Assembly (NCBI RefSeq): GCF_002915575.1
Contig: NZ_PQGD01000026.1
Location: 1 to 64,000 of the forward strand
DNA: 64,000 nt
Source of the DNA: Superficieibacter electus
GTDB lineage: Bacteria > Pseudomonadota > Gammaproteobacteria > Enterobacterales > Enterobacteriaceae
Direction: 5' to 3'
The notes under the pieces were generated by a model, which was given only the letters and a program-made list of their open reading frames with translations, searched no databases and was not told the origin of the DNA. The translations under genes and the position numbers were made by a program. Below, one piece after another: positions 42,584 to 49,141 of the stretch (the first letter of the stretch is position 1; each line of letters begins with the position of its first letter).

Positions 42584-42604
42584 ATACACTACCTCAAATT
42601 TGAG

Positions 42605-42646
42605 AGGAAGTGCCCCAGAAGGGAAGCGACTTCCCCACTGGGTTAG
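42605..42646 (-). promoter_or_regulatory. Pseudoknot-type leader element 1
   Basis: Minus strand: P1 CCCAGTGGG with CCCTTCTGGG; P2 GGAAGTCGC with GCACTTCC; the P2 3' strand (CACTTCCTC) can also pair with the ribosome binding site GAGGTAGTG of the next gene (8 of 9). Confidence 0.75.
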
Positions 42647-42663
42647 ATAAAAGTTTGGTTAAG

Positions 42664-42783
42664 CTAAAAGAAGATGCCAGCGACAGATTTTACATTGTCA
42701 TAGACAAGTGTCTTCAGCCAACCAAAGTTACTTTTTTGGACTGAAGCAAAAGGATCATTGAGACGCGTTACGAAAATCGTCAA
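42664..42783 (-). CDS. 39-aa overlapping frame or +1 extension of the upstream paralogue
   Basis: A frame in the +1 register overlaps the end of the 42755-43693 gene and runs on for 30 more codons to TAG 42664. It contains NDPFASVQKSNFGWLKTLVY and ends SVAGIFF. It has no ATG; TTG 42783 is possible. Alternatively the paralogue gene is read past its TGA by a +1 shift. The composition is protein-like, and its stop leads into leader element 1, as the stops of real genes do in this run. It includes the 11-mer copy at 42724. Confidence 0.35.
   Translation of the reverse strand: MTIFVTRLNDPFASVQKSNFGWLKTLVYDNVKSVAGIFF
42724..42734. repeat. AAAGTWACTTT motif copy 5
   Basis: AAAGTTACTTT in the junction between paralogues 1 and 2, coding K-S-N-F in the overlapping frame. 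Confidence 0.75.
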
Positions 42784-43693
42784 AAGCTTCAGTTATTAGT
42801 AATGTGCGATCAGTTACTCTGTATCGGTCATTACTTTCGAGAGATACGTAAGTTGAATGCGAAGAATCACAGACAACACGCCCTCTTTTATTGATCAATC
42901 TTACTTCCATCATCACCGGCACATTGATAATTGAAGCAACATCGGTATAGAGGGATATGAGGGCATCATTGTCACAATATAACGCCCCGTTCCCATCAAA
43001 TGTATCGTTAAACTTAATATATATATCTGGCATATTTGCCGGATAATCATCAGTATTGAAATCAATGCATAACTTTAAGTCATCATTAATACGGCGATTA
43101 ATCTTATGCTGCCCAACACGTACAAAGCCATGTTCAACAGCTTTGATAATCCTTAAAGTTTCATTAAGACAATCTGTAATTCTTTTCTCGACAAATGAGA
43201 TAAAGTCACCAAAGTCGGAATGAAAAAACTGTTTAAGTGCAAATTTCGCAACTAACACTTTCCCATCCACCTTCATTTTATCGAGATAAAGATTTCTTAT
43301 AGCATCAGTAGAAGAATTAGCTTTAGATAACTCTTCACAGTCATTAATAATCATTGAAACAATATCAATAACTTTAACTGGGCTTAAAGTATTACTATAT
43401 CCGCGAATATCAAACGTAAAAAATCCGAAATTCTTAAATACTCCAAGAAAATAAATTATTTTTTGTTTCAAAAGAATAGAATCGGAGTAAGATGCGTTGT
43501 GCTTTATTAGTTCAGATATGTAGAGATCCAACATACAATTTAAATTATCGATATCTACATCGTAATCAAAGGTTACTTTGTCGAACGAAGTATCAGATAA
43601 TTGAACGGTTATATCGTCAGCGGGAACATTAAGGCCTAAATTTTGATAAAGAAAGGCACTAACAAATTCCACGTGGTCAGATTCTTTAAACAT
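42755..43693 (-). CDS. Tandem paralogue family member 2
   Basis: A 312-aa protein starting MFKESDHVEFVSAFLYQNLG, with GAGGTAG before the ATG. It is a close relative of member 1: shared blocks are KVDGKVLVAKFALKQFF (about 145-161), NDALISLYTDVASIINVPVM (about 240-260) and LLITEAFDDFRN at the end. It is AT-rich compared with the Ter genes. No motif reveals an activity. The final 9 residues found in member 1 are missing, but the +1 frame stays open beyond its stop. Confidence 0.65.
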   Translation of the reverse strand: MFKESDHVEFVSAFLYQNLGLNVPADDITVQLSDTSFDKVTFDYDVDIDNLNCMLDLYISELIKHNASYSDSILLKQKIIYFLGVFKNFGFFTFDIRGYSNTLSPVKVIDIVSMIINDCEELSKANSSTDAIRNLYLDKMKVDGKVLVAKFALKQFFHSDFGDFISFVEKRITDCLNETLRIIKAVEHGFVRVGQHKINRRINDDLKLCIDFNTDDYPANMPDIYIKFNDTFDGNGALYCDNDALISLYTDVASIINVPVMMEVRLINKRGRVVCDSSHSTYVSLESNDRYRVTDRTLLITEAFDDFRNASQ

Positions 43694-43716
43694 TTACACT
43701 ACCTCATGACTAAAAA

Positions 43717-43758
43717 GGAAGTGCTTCCCACCGGGAAGCAAGTTCCCGGATGGGTTAG
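43717..43758 (-). promoter_or_regulatory. Pseudoknot-type leader element 2
   Basis: P1 CCCATCCGGG with CCCGGTGGG; P2 GGAACTTGCTT with AAGCACTTCC; CACTTCCT can pair with the ribosome binding site AGGTAGTG (7 of 8). It starts 3 nt after the upstream stop. Confidence 0.75.
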
Positions 43759-43759
43759 A

Positions 43760-44680
43760 TTAATTATAAAAGAGTTCTTCAGAAGGTACATGCATTTCTG
43801 GTTTGAACTGTTTTAAGGAGTTGTTTATAGCTTTTCGATATAACCCTGAAGAGTGTGGCTTAAACATTTGATATTCCGTAACGAGCAGAGGAGACGTAAA
43901 GCATCCTAAGTTCACTAGTGAAATATTTGATGTTTCTTCACAAACATCTAATTCAGCGTATATCCGCCTCTTCATTACCCTGCCTGCTAAATAGCGACGA
44001 ACATGATTTATAAACTTGTCCGCATCTGATATAGAATTAACTATATAATCAGATGTGACTATCTGATTAGATACAGTTTCAGGTATAGCTTCGGCTATTA
44101 TTTTTACGTTCATTTCATAATCAACACTATGGAAGCAAGCAAGAATTTGTGGCTTCGCGCTTTCTAAAATCTTTTCAAGAACAGAAAAAATCAGAGAGAA
44201 CTCGTTTAAAATTCGCTTTTGTATAAGTCCATGTAGATGTTTTATGAAAGGAGAACCGTGTTCAACAAGGCCTAGTATAAGATCCTTAGAGGCCAAATCT
44301 GAGCGGTAATAAACGTATTCTAGATTATCCCGGTTAAATCCTTTGATAAGCAAATCAGGCTGCTCTGAGACCAGTCGTAAATGAGTTGAAGCTATAGAAA
44401 CTTCAAAACGAAAGTTCGCGAGATTTACAGGGCCTGCTTTTAATGTAGCCGCTTCGGAAAAATAAATGAAAAGAGGATGCAAATCATCGTTACCACAGTA
44501 AAGATGGTCTGCGCCCTTAAGATATTTCACCAAATGAGGTAGAAAAGATATTACTGGAATATCAGCCACAAATCGAATATGCCGAAATGGTTTTGAATCC
44601 AAATATATATTTTCCACTACAGCGCCAACAAAACCCATTTTAACAAGAATAGATTCAACTAACTTTTGTATCGCATTCAT
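43760..44680 (-). CDS. Tandem paralogue family member 3
   Basis: A 306-aa protein starting MNAIQKLVESILVKMGFVGA. It shares the family's N-terminal pattern: an amphipathic helix (LVESILVKMG), then strands IYLDSKPFRHIRFVADIPVI and a helix (FLPHLVKYLKG). The middle has FIKHLHGLIQKRILNEFSLI, and KRRIYAELDVCEE lies near the C-terminus, similar to FLNGHTKTNCVYIKYEWW of member 4. No known domain. Soluble. Function unknown. It starts just after leader element 3. Confidence 0.6.
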   Translation of the reverse strand: MNAIQKLVESILVKMGFVGAVVENIYLDSKPFRHIRFVADIPVISFLPHLVKYLKGADHLYCGNDDLHPLFIYFSEAATLKAGPVNLANFRFEVSIASTHLRLVSEQPDLLIKGFNRDNLEYVYYRSDLASKDLILGLVEHGSPFIKHLHGLIQKRILNEFSLIFSVLEKILESAKPQILACFHSVDYEMNVKIIAEAIPETVSNQIVTSDYIVNSISDADKFINHVRRYLAGRVMKRRIYAELDVCEETSNISLVNLGCFTSPLLVTEYQMFKPHSSGLYRKAINNSLKQFKPEMHVPSEELFYN

Positions 44681-44698
44681 TTAAATACCCTCTTAATA

Positions 44699-44735
44699 GA
44701 GGGATTTCTCCCAAAGGGAGAAATCCCTATGGGAG
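44699..44735 (-). promoter_or_regulatory. Pseudoknot-type leader element 3
   Basis: P1 CTCCCATAGGG with CCCTTTGGGAG (one mismatch); P2 ATTTCT with AGAAAT; the following CCCTCT pairs perfectly with the ribosome binding site AGAGGG. Confidence 0.8.
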
Positions 44736-44748
44736 AAAATAATTTTAA

Positions 44749-45684
44749 TTAATAATTGTAGCGAAGCGCATGTTCTTTTTCACTAAGATGGTTTTCATAT
44801 TCCGACTTACCAGAACTTAAACACTCTTTGAAAAAGACCTTTGAAAAATTCTTCAAGTCACTTCGGTTGTTAATTTCTTTGTCAGACATCAACTTAGCTG
44901 AGTGTGAGGTATCCACAGGCCCCAACCACCATTCATATTTAATATAAACACAATTGGTTTTTGTATGTCCATTTAGAAATCGTTTTGCATTTCTAAGTAT
45001 TTTTCTACAACCGTTAAGGTCTGAAAGTAAGATATCTGGAGCAATGAGCTCTTCCAGAATATGACCAGGTAAGCCTTTCCTAAAAAGCTCAACATCGTAA
45101 CTACAATACCAGTCACGATAATTAAAAGCTTTAATAAGTCTTTCAGGTGTATCCAAAGATATCTTATTCAGGATTTTTAATGCAAAGCATACAGCATCTT
45201 TTAACAACTCGTGCACCTCAACATTGATAAATGAGAAAAACGAGCTTAATTCTTTCTCTAAGGAATTATACAACTTACCGTAAATATCCTGAGAAAAAAG
45301 ATACTGCAATCTTTCTTTATTATAAGTGCAATTCGAAATTGAATAGACTTCTCCTCTTTCGATTTTGCACCCTTCCCTTAAAACTATAGGAAACCTCAAA
45401 TGGTTAACAATGAAAGAATGATTCTTTCTTTGCTTCAAAGCATCTAATTGAAATTTCGTAATTTCCTCCAGATTTGCATCTTCAAAACCTGGAAAGGGAA
45501 TATCACAGAAACAAGAACTATATGCTTTTGCTGATTCATACATAAACTCCAGTGAAACATCAGCATCAAAAGACATACCAGAGAACATGCCCTGCCCATT
45601 GTCTAAAAATGTAATGTTTTTAACCTGTATTTTTTTATGTTGAACAACCAAAAAGGCATTAATGATTTTTTCGATAATTTTCAT
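44749..45684 (-). CDS. Tandem paralogue family member 4
   Basis: A 311-aa protein from ATG 45684 (MKIIEKIINAFLVVQHKKIQ), supported by GAGAGAGGATCAC upstream; the longer frame runs through leader element 4 and is not likely. N-terminal strands VKNITFLDNGQGMFSGMSFD and DVSLEFMYESAKAYSS follow the family pattern. The central helical part has FFSFINVEVHELLKDAVCFA. No enzyme motif. AT-rich. Related by eye to members 3 and 5. Confidence 0.6.
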   Translation of the reverse strand: MKIIEKIINAFLVVQHKKIQVKNITFLDNGQGMFSGMSFDADVSLEFMYESAKAYSSCFCDIPFPGFEDANLEEITKFQLDALKQRKNHSFIVNHLRFPIVLREGCKIERGEVYSISNCTYNKERLQYLFSQDIYGKLYNSLEKELSSFFSFINVEVHELLKDAVCFALKILNKISLDTPERLIKAFNYRDWYCSYDVELFRKGLPGHILEELIAPDILLSDLNGCRKILRNAKRFLNGHTKTNCVYIKYEWWLGPVDTSHSAKLMSDKEINNRSDLKNFSKVFFKECLSSGKSEYENHLSEKEHALRYNY

Positions 45685-45706
45685 GTGATCCTCTCTCAAT
45701 AAAAAA

Positions 45707-45744
45707 GGGATCACTCCCATATGGGGTGTGATCCCCACATGGGT
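45707..45744 (-). promoter_or_regulatory. Pseudoknot-type leader element 4
   Basis: P1 CCCATGTGGGG with CCCCATATGGG (11 bp with one G-U); P2 GGGATCAC with GTGATCCC; GTGATCC also pairs perfectly with GGATCAC, which includes the ribosome binding site. Confidence 0.85.
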
Positions 45745-45753
45745 ATAATTTAA

Positions 45754-46632
45754 TTAAAAATCTGTAAGACCTAAATCTTTATTTCTACCACAAACTGTAG
45801 AAGATATAAGACGTTTTACTCGCTTTCGAGCACTTCGGCCTGACGTATCTTTCAAGTACATCGGTAATGACAATGATGAGATTTGATTACTTCGCTTATG
45901 ATGGCAGACTATATAGCCCTGCCTCCACCCCGAACGCACAAACTCACGGATGCGGTTAATATATGCCGAAGCTTGAGATTTTGTACTTATCGATTCAGAA
46001 CACTTTAAGTTCTGTTCGATAGAGTAAAGCTCAGCCGCCATTAATTTCACCTCATACAGGTCATCCCCATAACTTATAGTTTTCAACAGCTCTTCCTTTT
46101 CCCGAATGAAAAATACTTGCTGCATTCCAAGGATCAGGTCATAGGCCTCTCGAAAGAGGTCGATAAGCTTATTACGAACATAAATCATAAACTCCTCAAA
46201 GTGCTGAAGCCAGAAATAAGCCGCATTACTTATTTGTGAATTGTGAGAACAAACAAGCCCTTTAGCAAGCTCGACCTCTTCCTCCCGAAAAGTAAAGTTA
46301 CTTTTCTTAAACCGACTTTGTTCAAAAATGCTTTGATGCATTTCTATCCATACAGAAACAAAACCGAGGGATTCAAATTCTTCGTTTAACAAATGTAAAC
46401 TTTCGAAGATTTTCTGAATTTCGATCCCGATGTCATATGACAGTGGACATTCTTTTATAGAATAAACATAACCGGGTAGGAAGTGAGATAAATGCTCAGT
46501 TCGCAAATATAAACTGAATTTAAGTTCTGTCAGTGGTTGTTTCAAAGATAATTTAGATGATTCGCTTATATTTACTGGTTCAACACCATTTCTAATCAAA
46601 ATAGCTTTTACCAGGTCCGTAGCTAACTTCAT
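45754..46632 (-). CDS. Tandem paralogue family member 5
   Basis: A 292-aa protein starting MKLATDLVKAILIRNGVEPV. Family pattern: helix LVKAILIRNG, strands LSLKQPLTELKFSLYLRTEH and helix LSHFLPGYVYSI. The middle has YFWLQHFEEFMIYVRNKLID, equivalent to the helical block of the other members. The C-terminus is very basic (SGRSARKRVKRLISSTVCGR), unlike the others, so it may bind nucleic acid. The coding sequence contains the 11-mer copy at 46304. Confidence 0.6.
   Translation of the reverse strand: MKLATDLVKAILIRNGVEPVNISESSKLSLKQPLTELKFSLYLRTEHLSHFLPGYVYSIKECPLSYDIGIEIQKIFESLHLLNEEFESLGFVSVWIEMHQSIFEQSRFKKSNFTFREEEVELAKGLVCSHNSQISNAAYFWLQHFEEFMIYVRNKLIDLFREAYDLILGMQQVFFIREKEELLKTISYGDDLYEVKLMAAELYSIEQNLKCSESISTKSQASAYINRIREFVRSGWRQGYIVCHHKRSNQISSLSLPMYLKDTSGRSARKRVKRLISSTVCGRNKDLGLTDF
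46304..46314. repeat. AAAGTWACTTT motif copy 6
   Basis: AAAGTTACTTT within paralogue 5, coding K-S-N-F on the minus strand. Confidence 0.75.
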
Positions 46633-46651
46633 ACAGCCTCCAGTCGTTATT

Positions 46652-46684
46652 GAGGCCTCCCTGATGCAGGTTGGCCATCAGGGA
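46652..46684 (-). promoter_or_regulatory. Pseudoknot-type leader element 5
   Basis: P1 TCCCTGATG with CATCAGGGA (9 bp perfect); P2 GGCC in the loop with GGCC downstream; GCCTC can pair with GAGGC at the ribosome binding site. Confidence 0.75.
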
Positions 46685-46710
46685 AAATATGTAAATCAAT
46701 TAGCAACCAA

Positions 46711-47232
46711 TCAGACCGTTGCCATTACATTGTCAATGTATCTGACAAGGGATGGGCGGTCGTCCTGTAAGGCAAAACGGCGAAGGTCATCAAGATTATA
46801 CGCAGGAAGATAATCAGCGTAACCTCGAATACGAAGGTCCTCAACCACAACTTTTATATACTCAAATCGTCCAAGATTTCCTTTTAATGGGGGTTTTCCT
46901 GGACTAGACAGCATATCGTCTGCTTGCTCCCATGTGATTTCTTTAGCTTCACCACTATGTAGATCAAGATGGACATATATGAATGACTTATAATCTCCAC
47001 GGCAACGAAGATAATATTTCGGATAGAAATATTTGTCACAACGCAACAAACACGTTCCTGAAGGACGAACTACGTACAACAGGTTTCTGTCATTTTCTAA
47101 TATGCCATGTTTCAAAATCGTTATATCTATCTCATTATCATGCAGCAAATAGCATGACGATGGTTCATTGACGATGCGCGATTTTATAACAGCAGCAAAT
47201 TTATTAAAAACTTCGTTAGTTTGAAAATTCAT
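46711..47232 (-). CDS. Hypothetical protein at head of the paralogue array
   Basis: A 173-aa protein starting MNFQTNEVFNKFAAVIKSRI. It is soluble, with strands such as ITILKHGILENDRNLLYVVR and SFIYVHLDLHSGEAKEITWE. It ends LVRYIDNVMATV. No domain recognised. It precedes the five paralogues on the minus strand and has the same type of leader (element 6), so it belongs to the same regulated series. The ribosome binding site is GGAG within the switchable hairpin. Confidence 0.6.
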   Translation of the reverse strand: MNFQTNEVFNKFAAVIKSRIVNEPSSCYLLHDNEIDITILKHGILENDRNLLYVVRPSGTCLLRCDKYFYPKYYLRCRGDYKSFIYVHLDLHSGEAKEITWEQADDMLSSPGKPPLKGNLGRFEYIKVVVEDLRIRGYADYLPAYNLDDLRRFALQDDRPSLVRYIDNVMATV

Positions 47233-47260
47233 TAAAATGCTCTCCGATGTAAAACGACGA

Positions 47261-47295
47261 GCATCACCATAACGGTAATACTCCCGTTATGGGTT
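47261..47295 (-). promoter_or_regulatory. Pseudoknot-type leader element 6
   Basis: P1 CCATAACGG with CCGTTATGG (9 bp perfect); P2 GAGTAT with ATGCTC (one G-U); ATGCTC also pairs perfectly with GAGCAT next to the ribosome binding site. It overlaps the end of a 36-aa reading frame. Confidence 0.85.
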
Positions 47296-47374
47296 TTAAT
47301 AGTTTATGGAATAACCATGTCATACAACCGACCATAGCCAGTAGTACCGCACATTTATTTAACTGAGCAAGCAT
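47264..47374 (-). CDS. Possible 36-aa membrane peptide overlapping leader element 6
   Basis: ATG 47374 to TGA 47264-47266 encodes a peptide starting MLAQLNKCAVLLAMVGCMTW, with one hydrophobic helix and a tail GVLPLW. Its stop lies in the 3' strand of element 6, so a ribosome ending here would sit on the switch. In the other junctions the upstream gene's stop plays this part. The ribosome binding site (GCTGAG) is weak. It may be a leader peptide. Confidence 0.4.
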   Translation of the reverse strand: MLAQLNKCAVLLAMVGCMTWLFHKLLKPITGVLPLW

Positions 47375-47423
47375 CTCAGCCGTGAAAAGACCTTAAAGGC
47401 AGGTAATTATCACGAAGGAAAGC

Positions 47424-47491
47424 GGTTATCTTATCAATACAATTTAAAAAATAATATTGATAAGATAACCCCCCCCGCAAAATGCGGGGGA
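47424..47491 (-). terminator. GC hairpin plus 16-bp perfect inverted repeat after the primase gene
   Basis: On the minus strand CCCCCGCATTTTGCGGGGG (about 47472-47491) is followed by GGTTATCTTATCAATA, whose exact inverse lies 15 nt away (47424-47439 and 47455-47470). The loop of the long repeat is T-rich. Terminator is likely. The 16-bp repeat may also be a protein-binding site or an mRNA 3' stabiliser. Confidence 0.7.
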
Positions 47492-47501
47492 GTTATCGTT
47501 G

Positions 47502-48734
47502 TTACAGCTGATTAAGACATTCAGGAGCCCAGTGAATCGGGAATCCATCCTGCCCTGTTAACTGGAGAACATCGTTCCAGTCGATACCCTTTTTCCCATC
47601 AGGAATATCTTGTGCTGGTTCGAAGACTTCAATTGTCAGCTTTGATGCGGGATATCGTTTAGCCAAAAACTCAACCATGCGGCTTTGAAGTCGCTGAGCA
47701 GCTTCGATACCGGCACGAGTGCCTTGTGAGTTAGCAATATCCTTATCCGCCCAGATATAAAAGTTTATATATTTTACATCCGGCGGAGGCAGTAAAAAAT
47801 CAGGAACAGTAACGTTTTCAAGGCACCATGCGGAGCTGGCTGCCCAGCATGGTGTTGAAGTCGCTTCTACAACAGAAAGCGCATTCTCGATCCCTTCAGC
47901 CACTCCCAGTGTCCAGGTCGAACTACCTGAATCATAGTGAGGGTCAAACAACTGAATTGAGCCACCTGTCATATCGGCAGGAGGCTTCATCATCAGCTTT
48001 GGATTTTCTACAGGTGCCTTATCACCGTTTTTGTCTACGTATGTTCTATGGATAGTCAGAGGCCGACCTCGGGTGTCACGATAGATTGCAATCATTCCCG
48101 GATAGATAATCGATTTCTGCTTATCTTTATCCCAATAGTAGATCCGGTTATTAAAGCCTAAATCCTTTGGTAAGTGACTCAGTAAGCGGGAGATCCCACG
48201 ATTACGGAGGTACAAAGCAACAGGAGTATTAGGCTTTATTTCACCGGTATAGTGATACATCACATCAAGTTTTCGCATTCGCTTTGCCACTTCCTCTCGG
48301 TCAAGAGTTTCTGTGGCACGAACTGCTGATTTATAGCGTCGTTCATTTTCAATGTCGGCGTCAGTTAACGGAGCATGCAGATCCATCCCGAAAAAATCTG
48401 AGAGAATCTTTTTGCAAGTCTGCGTTTTACTTAATTCATAATATTTCGCCAGAACATCAATTCCGTCGCAAAACTCATTTACCGGAAAGTCATTATGGAT
48501 CGCACATCCGGTATAAAGGTCTTTTTGTCGGAAACGAAACTTCGATTTCCCTGCGCCAGTAAACGGGCAAGGAACCTGGCTCGGGGCTTTTGCACAAGCG
48601 TCTTTGAAAGCAGGTATTCTTTCGAATATATACTTCCAGCCAGACACTTCAGCAATTCGAGCATGAACGAGTTTAATAAAGTGTTCAGATACTTCCTGTG
48701 GTTTACGACGAAGAGCCGGGGATGCATAAGTCAT
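47502..48734 (-). CDS. Toprim-domain primase-like protein
   Basis: A 410-aa protein from ATG 48734 (MTYASPALRRKPQEVSEHFI), with AGAGAG upstream; the longer frame extends into a structured leader. The N-terminal part has a degenerate primase zinc-finger region (VPCPFTGAGKSKFRFRQKDL). The centre has IAIYRDTRGRPLTIHRTYVD (DUF7146-like). The Toprim domain shows GVAEGIENALSVVEAT (catalytic Glu) and YIWADKDIANSQGTRAG (DxD as DKD). It resembles primases of plasmid or phage modules that synthesise primers or act with helicases. It lies downstream of the OB-fold/AAA/VWA genes, so a DNA-processing role for the run is likely. Confidence 0.82.
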   Translation of the reverse strand: MTYASPALRRKPQEVSEHFIKLVHARIAEVSGWKYIFERIPAFKDACAKAPSQVPCPFTGAGKSKFRFRQKDLYTGCAIHNDFPVNEFCDGIDVLAKYYELSKTQTCKKILSDFFGMDLHAPLTDADIENERRYKSAVRATETLDREEVAKRMRKLDVMYHYTGEIKPNTPVALYLRNRGISRLLSHLPKDLGFNNRIYYWDKDKQKSIIYPGMIAIYRDTRGRPLTIHRTYVDKNGDKAPVENPKLMMKPPADMTGGSIQLFDPHYDSGSSTWTLGVAEGIENALSVVEATSTPCWAASSAWCLENVTVPDFLLPPPDVKYINFYIWADKDIANSQGTRAGIEAAQRLQSRMVEFLAKRYPASKLTIEVFEPAQDIPDGKKGIDWNDVLQLTGQDGFPIHWAPECLNQL

Positions 48735-48751
48735 GATGATCTCTCTTATCT

Positions 48752-48842
48752 GGCATTGTGAGTTTCTCAATGCCTTCTGCGGTGCAGAAGACAGGGAGAA
48801 ACCCACAACGCAGAATTTAAGAAAGAGGGCCCGGGGGCCCTC
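48752..48842 (-). promoter_or_regulatory. Complex structured leader of the primase-like gene
   Basis: GAGGGCCC and GGGCCCTC at 48825-48842 form a terminator-like hairpin followed by TTTCTT (minus strand). Nearer the gene, hairpin GGCATTG/CAATGCC (48752-48774) has loop sequence GAGAAACTCAC, which is complementary to upstream GTGGGTTTCTC (48796-48806, 11 pairs with one G-U). This gives a pseudoknot or an alternative long stem. Confidence 0.6.
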
Positions 48843-48847
48843 AACAT

Positions 48848-49069
48848 TTATGCTTCAGTCGTGAAGCCATTATTCTCAAGACGCTGTATGTAGTTATCTA
48901 CAAGTAACGCAGCCTGCTGGCTATTACCCTCCGCTATAGTGACTTCGCGGAAGATTCTTTCCTGAGGGCTATCATTGCTTATAACTTCACCAACACGTCC
49001 GAAAATACGGACTTTATGCATCGCACCGACTTTTTCATGTTCTACACGGTAAGTTTTTATCTGAGTCAT
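48848..49069 (-). CDS. Hypothetical 73-aa protein
   Basis: A 73-aa soluble protein starting MTQIKTYRVEHEKVGAMHKV, ribosome binding site AAGGAGC. Predicted strands (KVRIFGRVGEV) and a final helix (QQAALLVDNYIQRLENNGF) suggest a small alpha-beta protein. Family unknown. Its stop is directly followed by the structured leader of the primase-like gene, and its own start is preceded by leader element 7, the clearest member of the set. It may be a regulator or accessory protein. Confidence 0.6.
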   Translation of the reverse strand: MTQIKTYRVEHEKVGAMHKVRIFGRVGEVISNDSPQERIFREVTIAEGNSQQAALLVDNYIQRLENNGFTTEA

Positions 49070-49091
49070 ATTTTGCTCCTTATTCCTTCAT

Positions 49092-49135
49092 GGAGCAAAA
49101 AGACCCACCGGGGCCTTTTTGCCCCGATTGGGTAG
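49092..49135 (-). promoter_or_regulatory. Pseudoknot-type leader element 7
   Basis: P1 ACCCAATCGGGG with CCCCGGTGGGT (11 bp, one bulge); P2 GCAAAAAG with CTTTTTGC (8 bp perfect); TTTTGCTCC also pairs perfectly (9 bp) with GGAGCAAAA containing the ribosome binding site. Confidence 0.9.
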
Positions 49136-49141
49136 AGTTTA

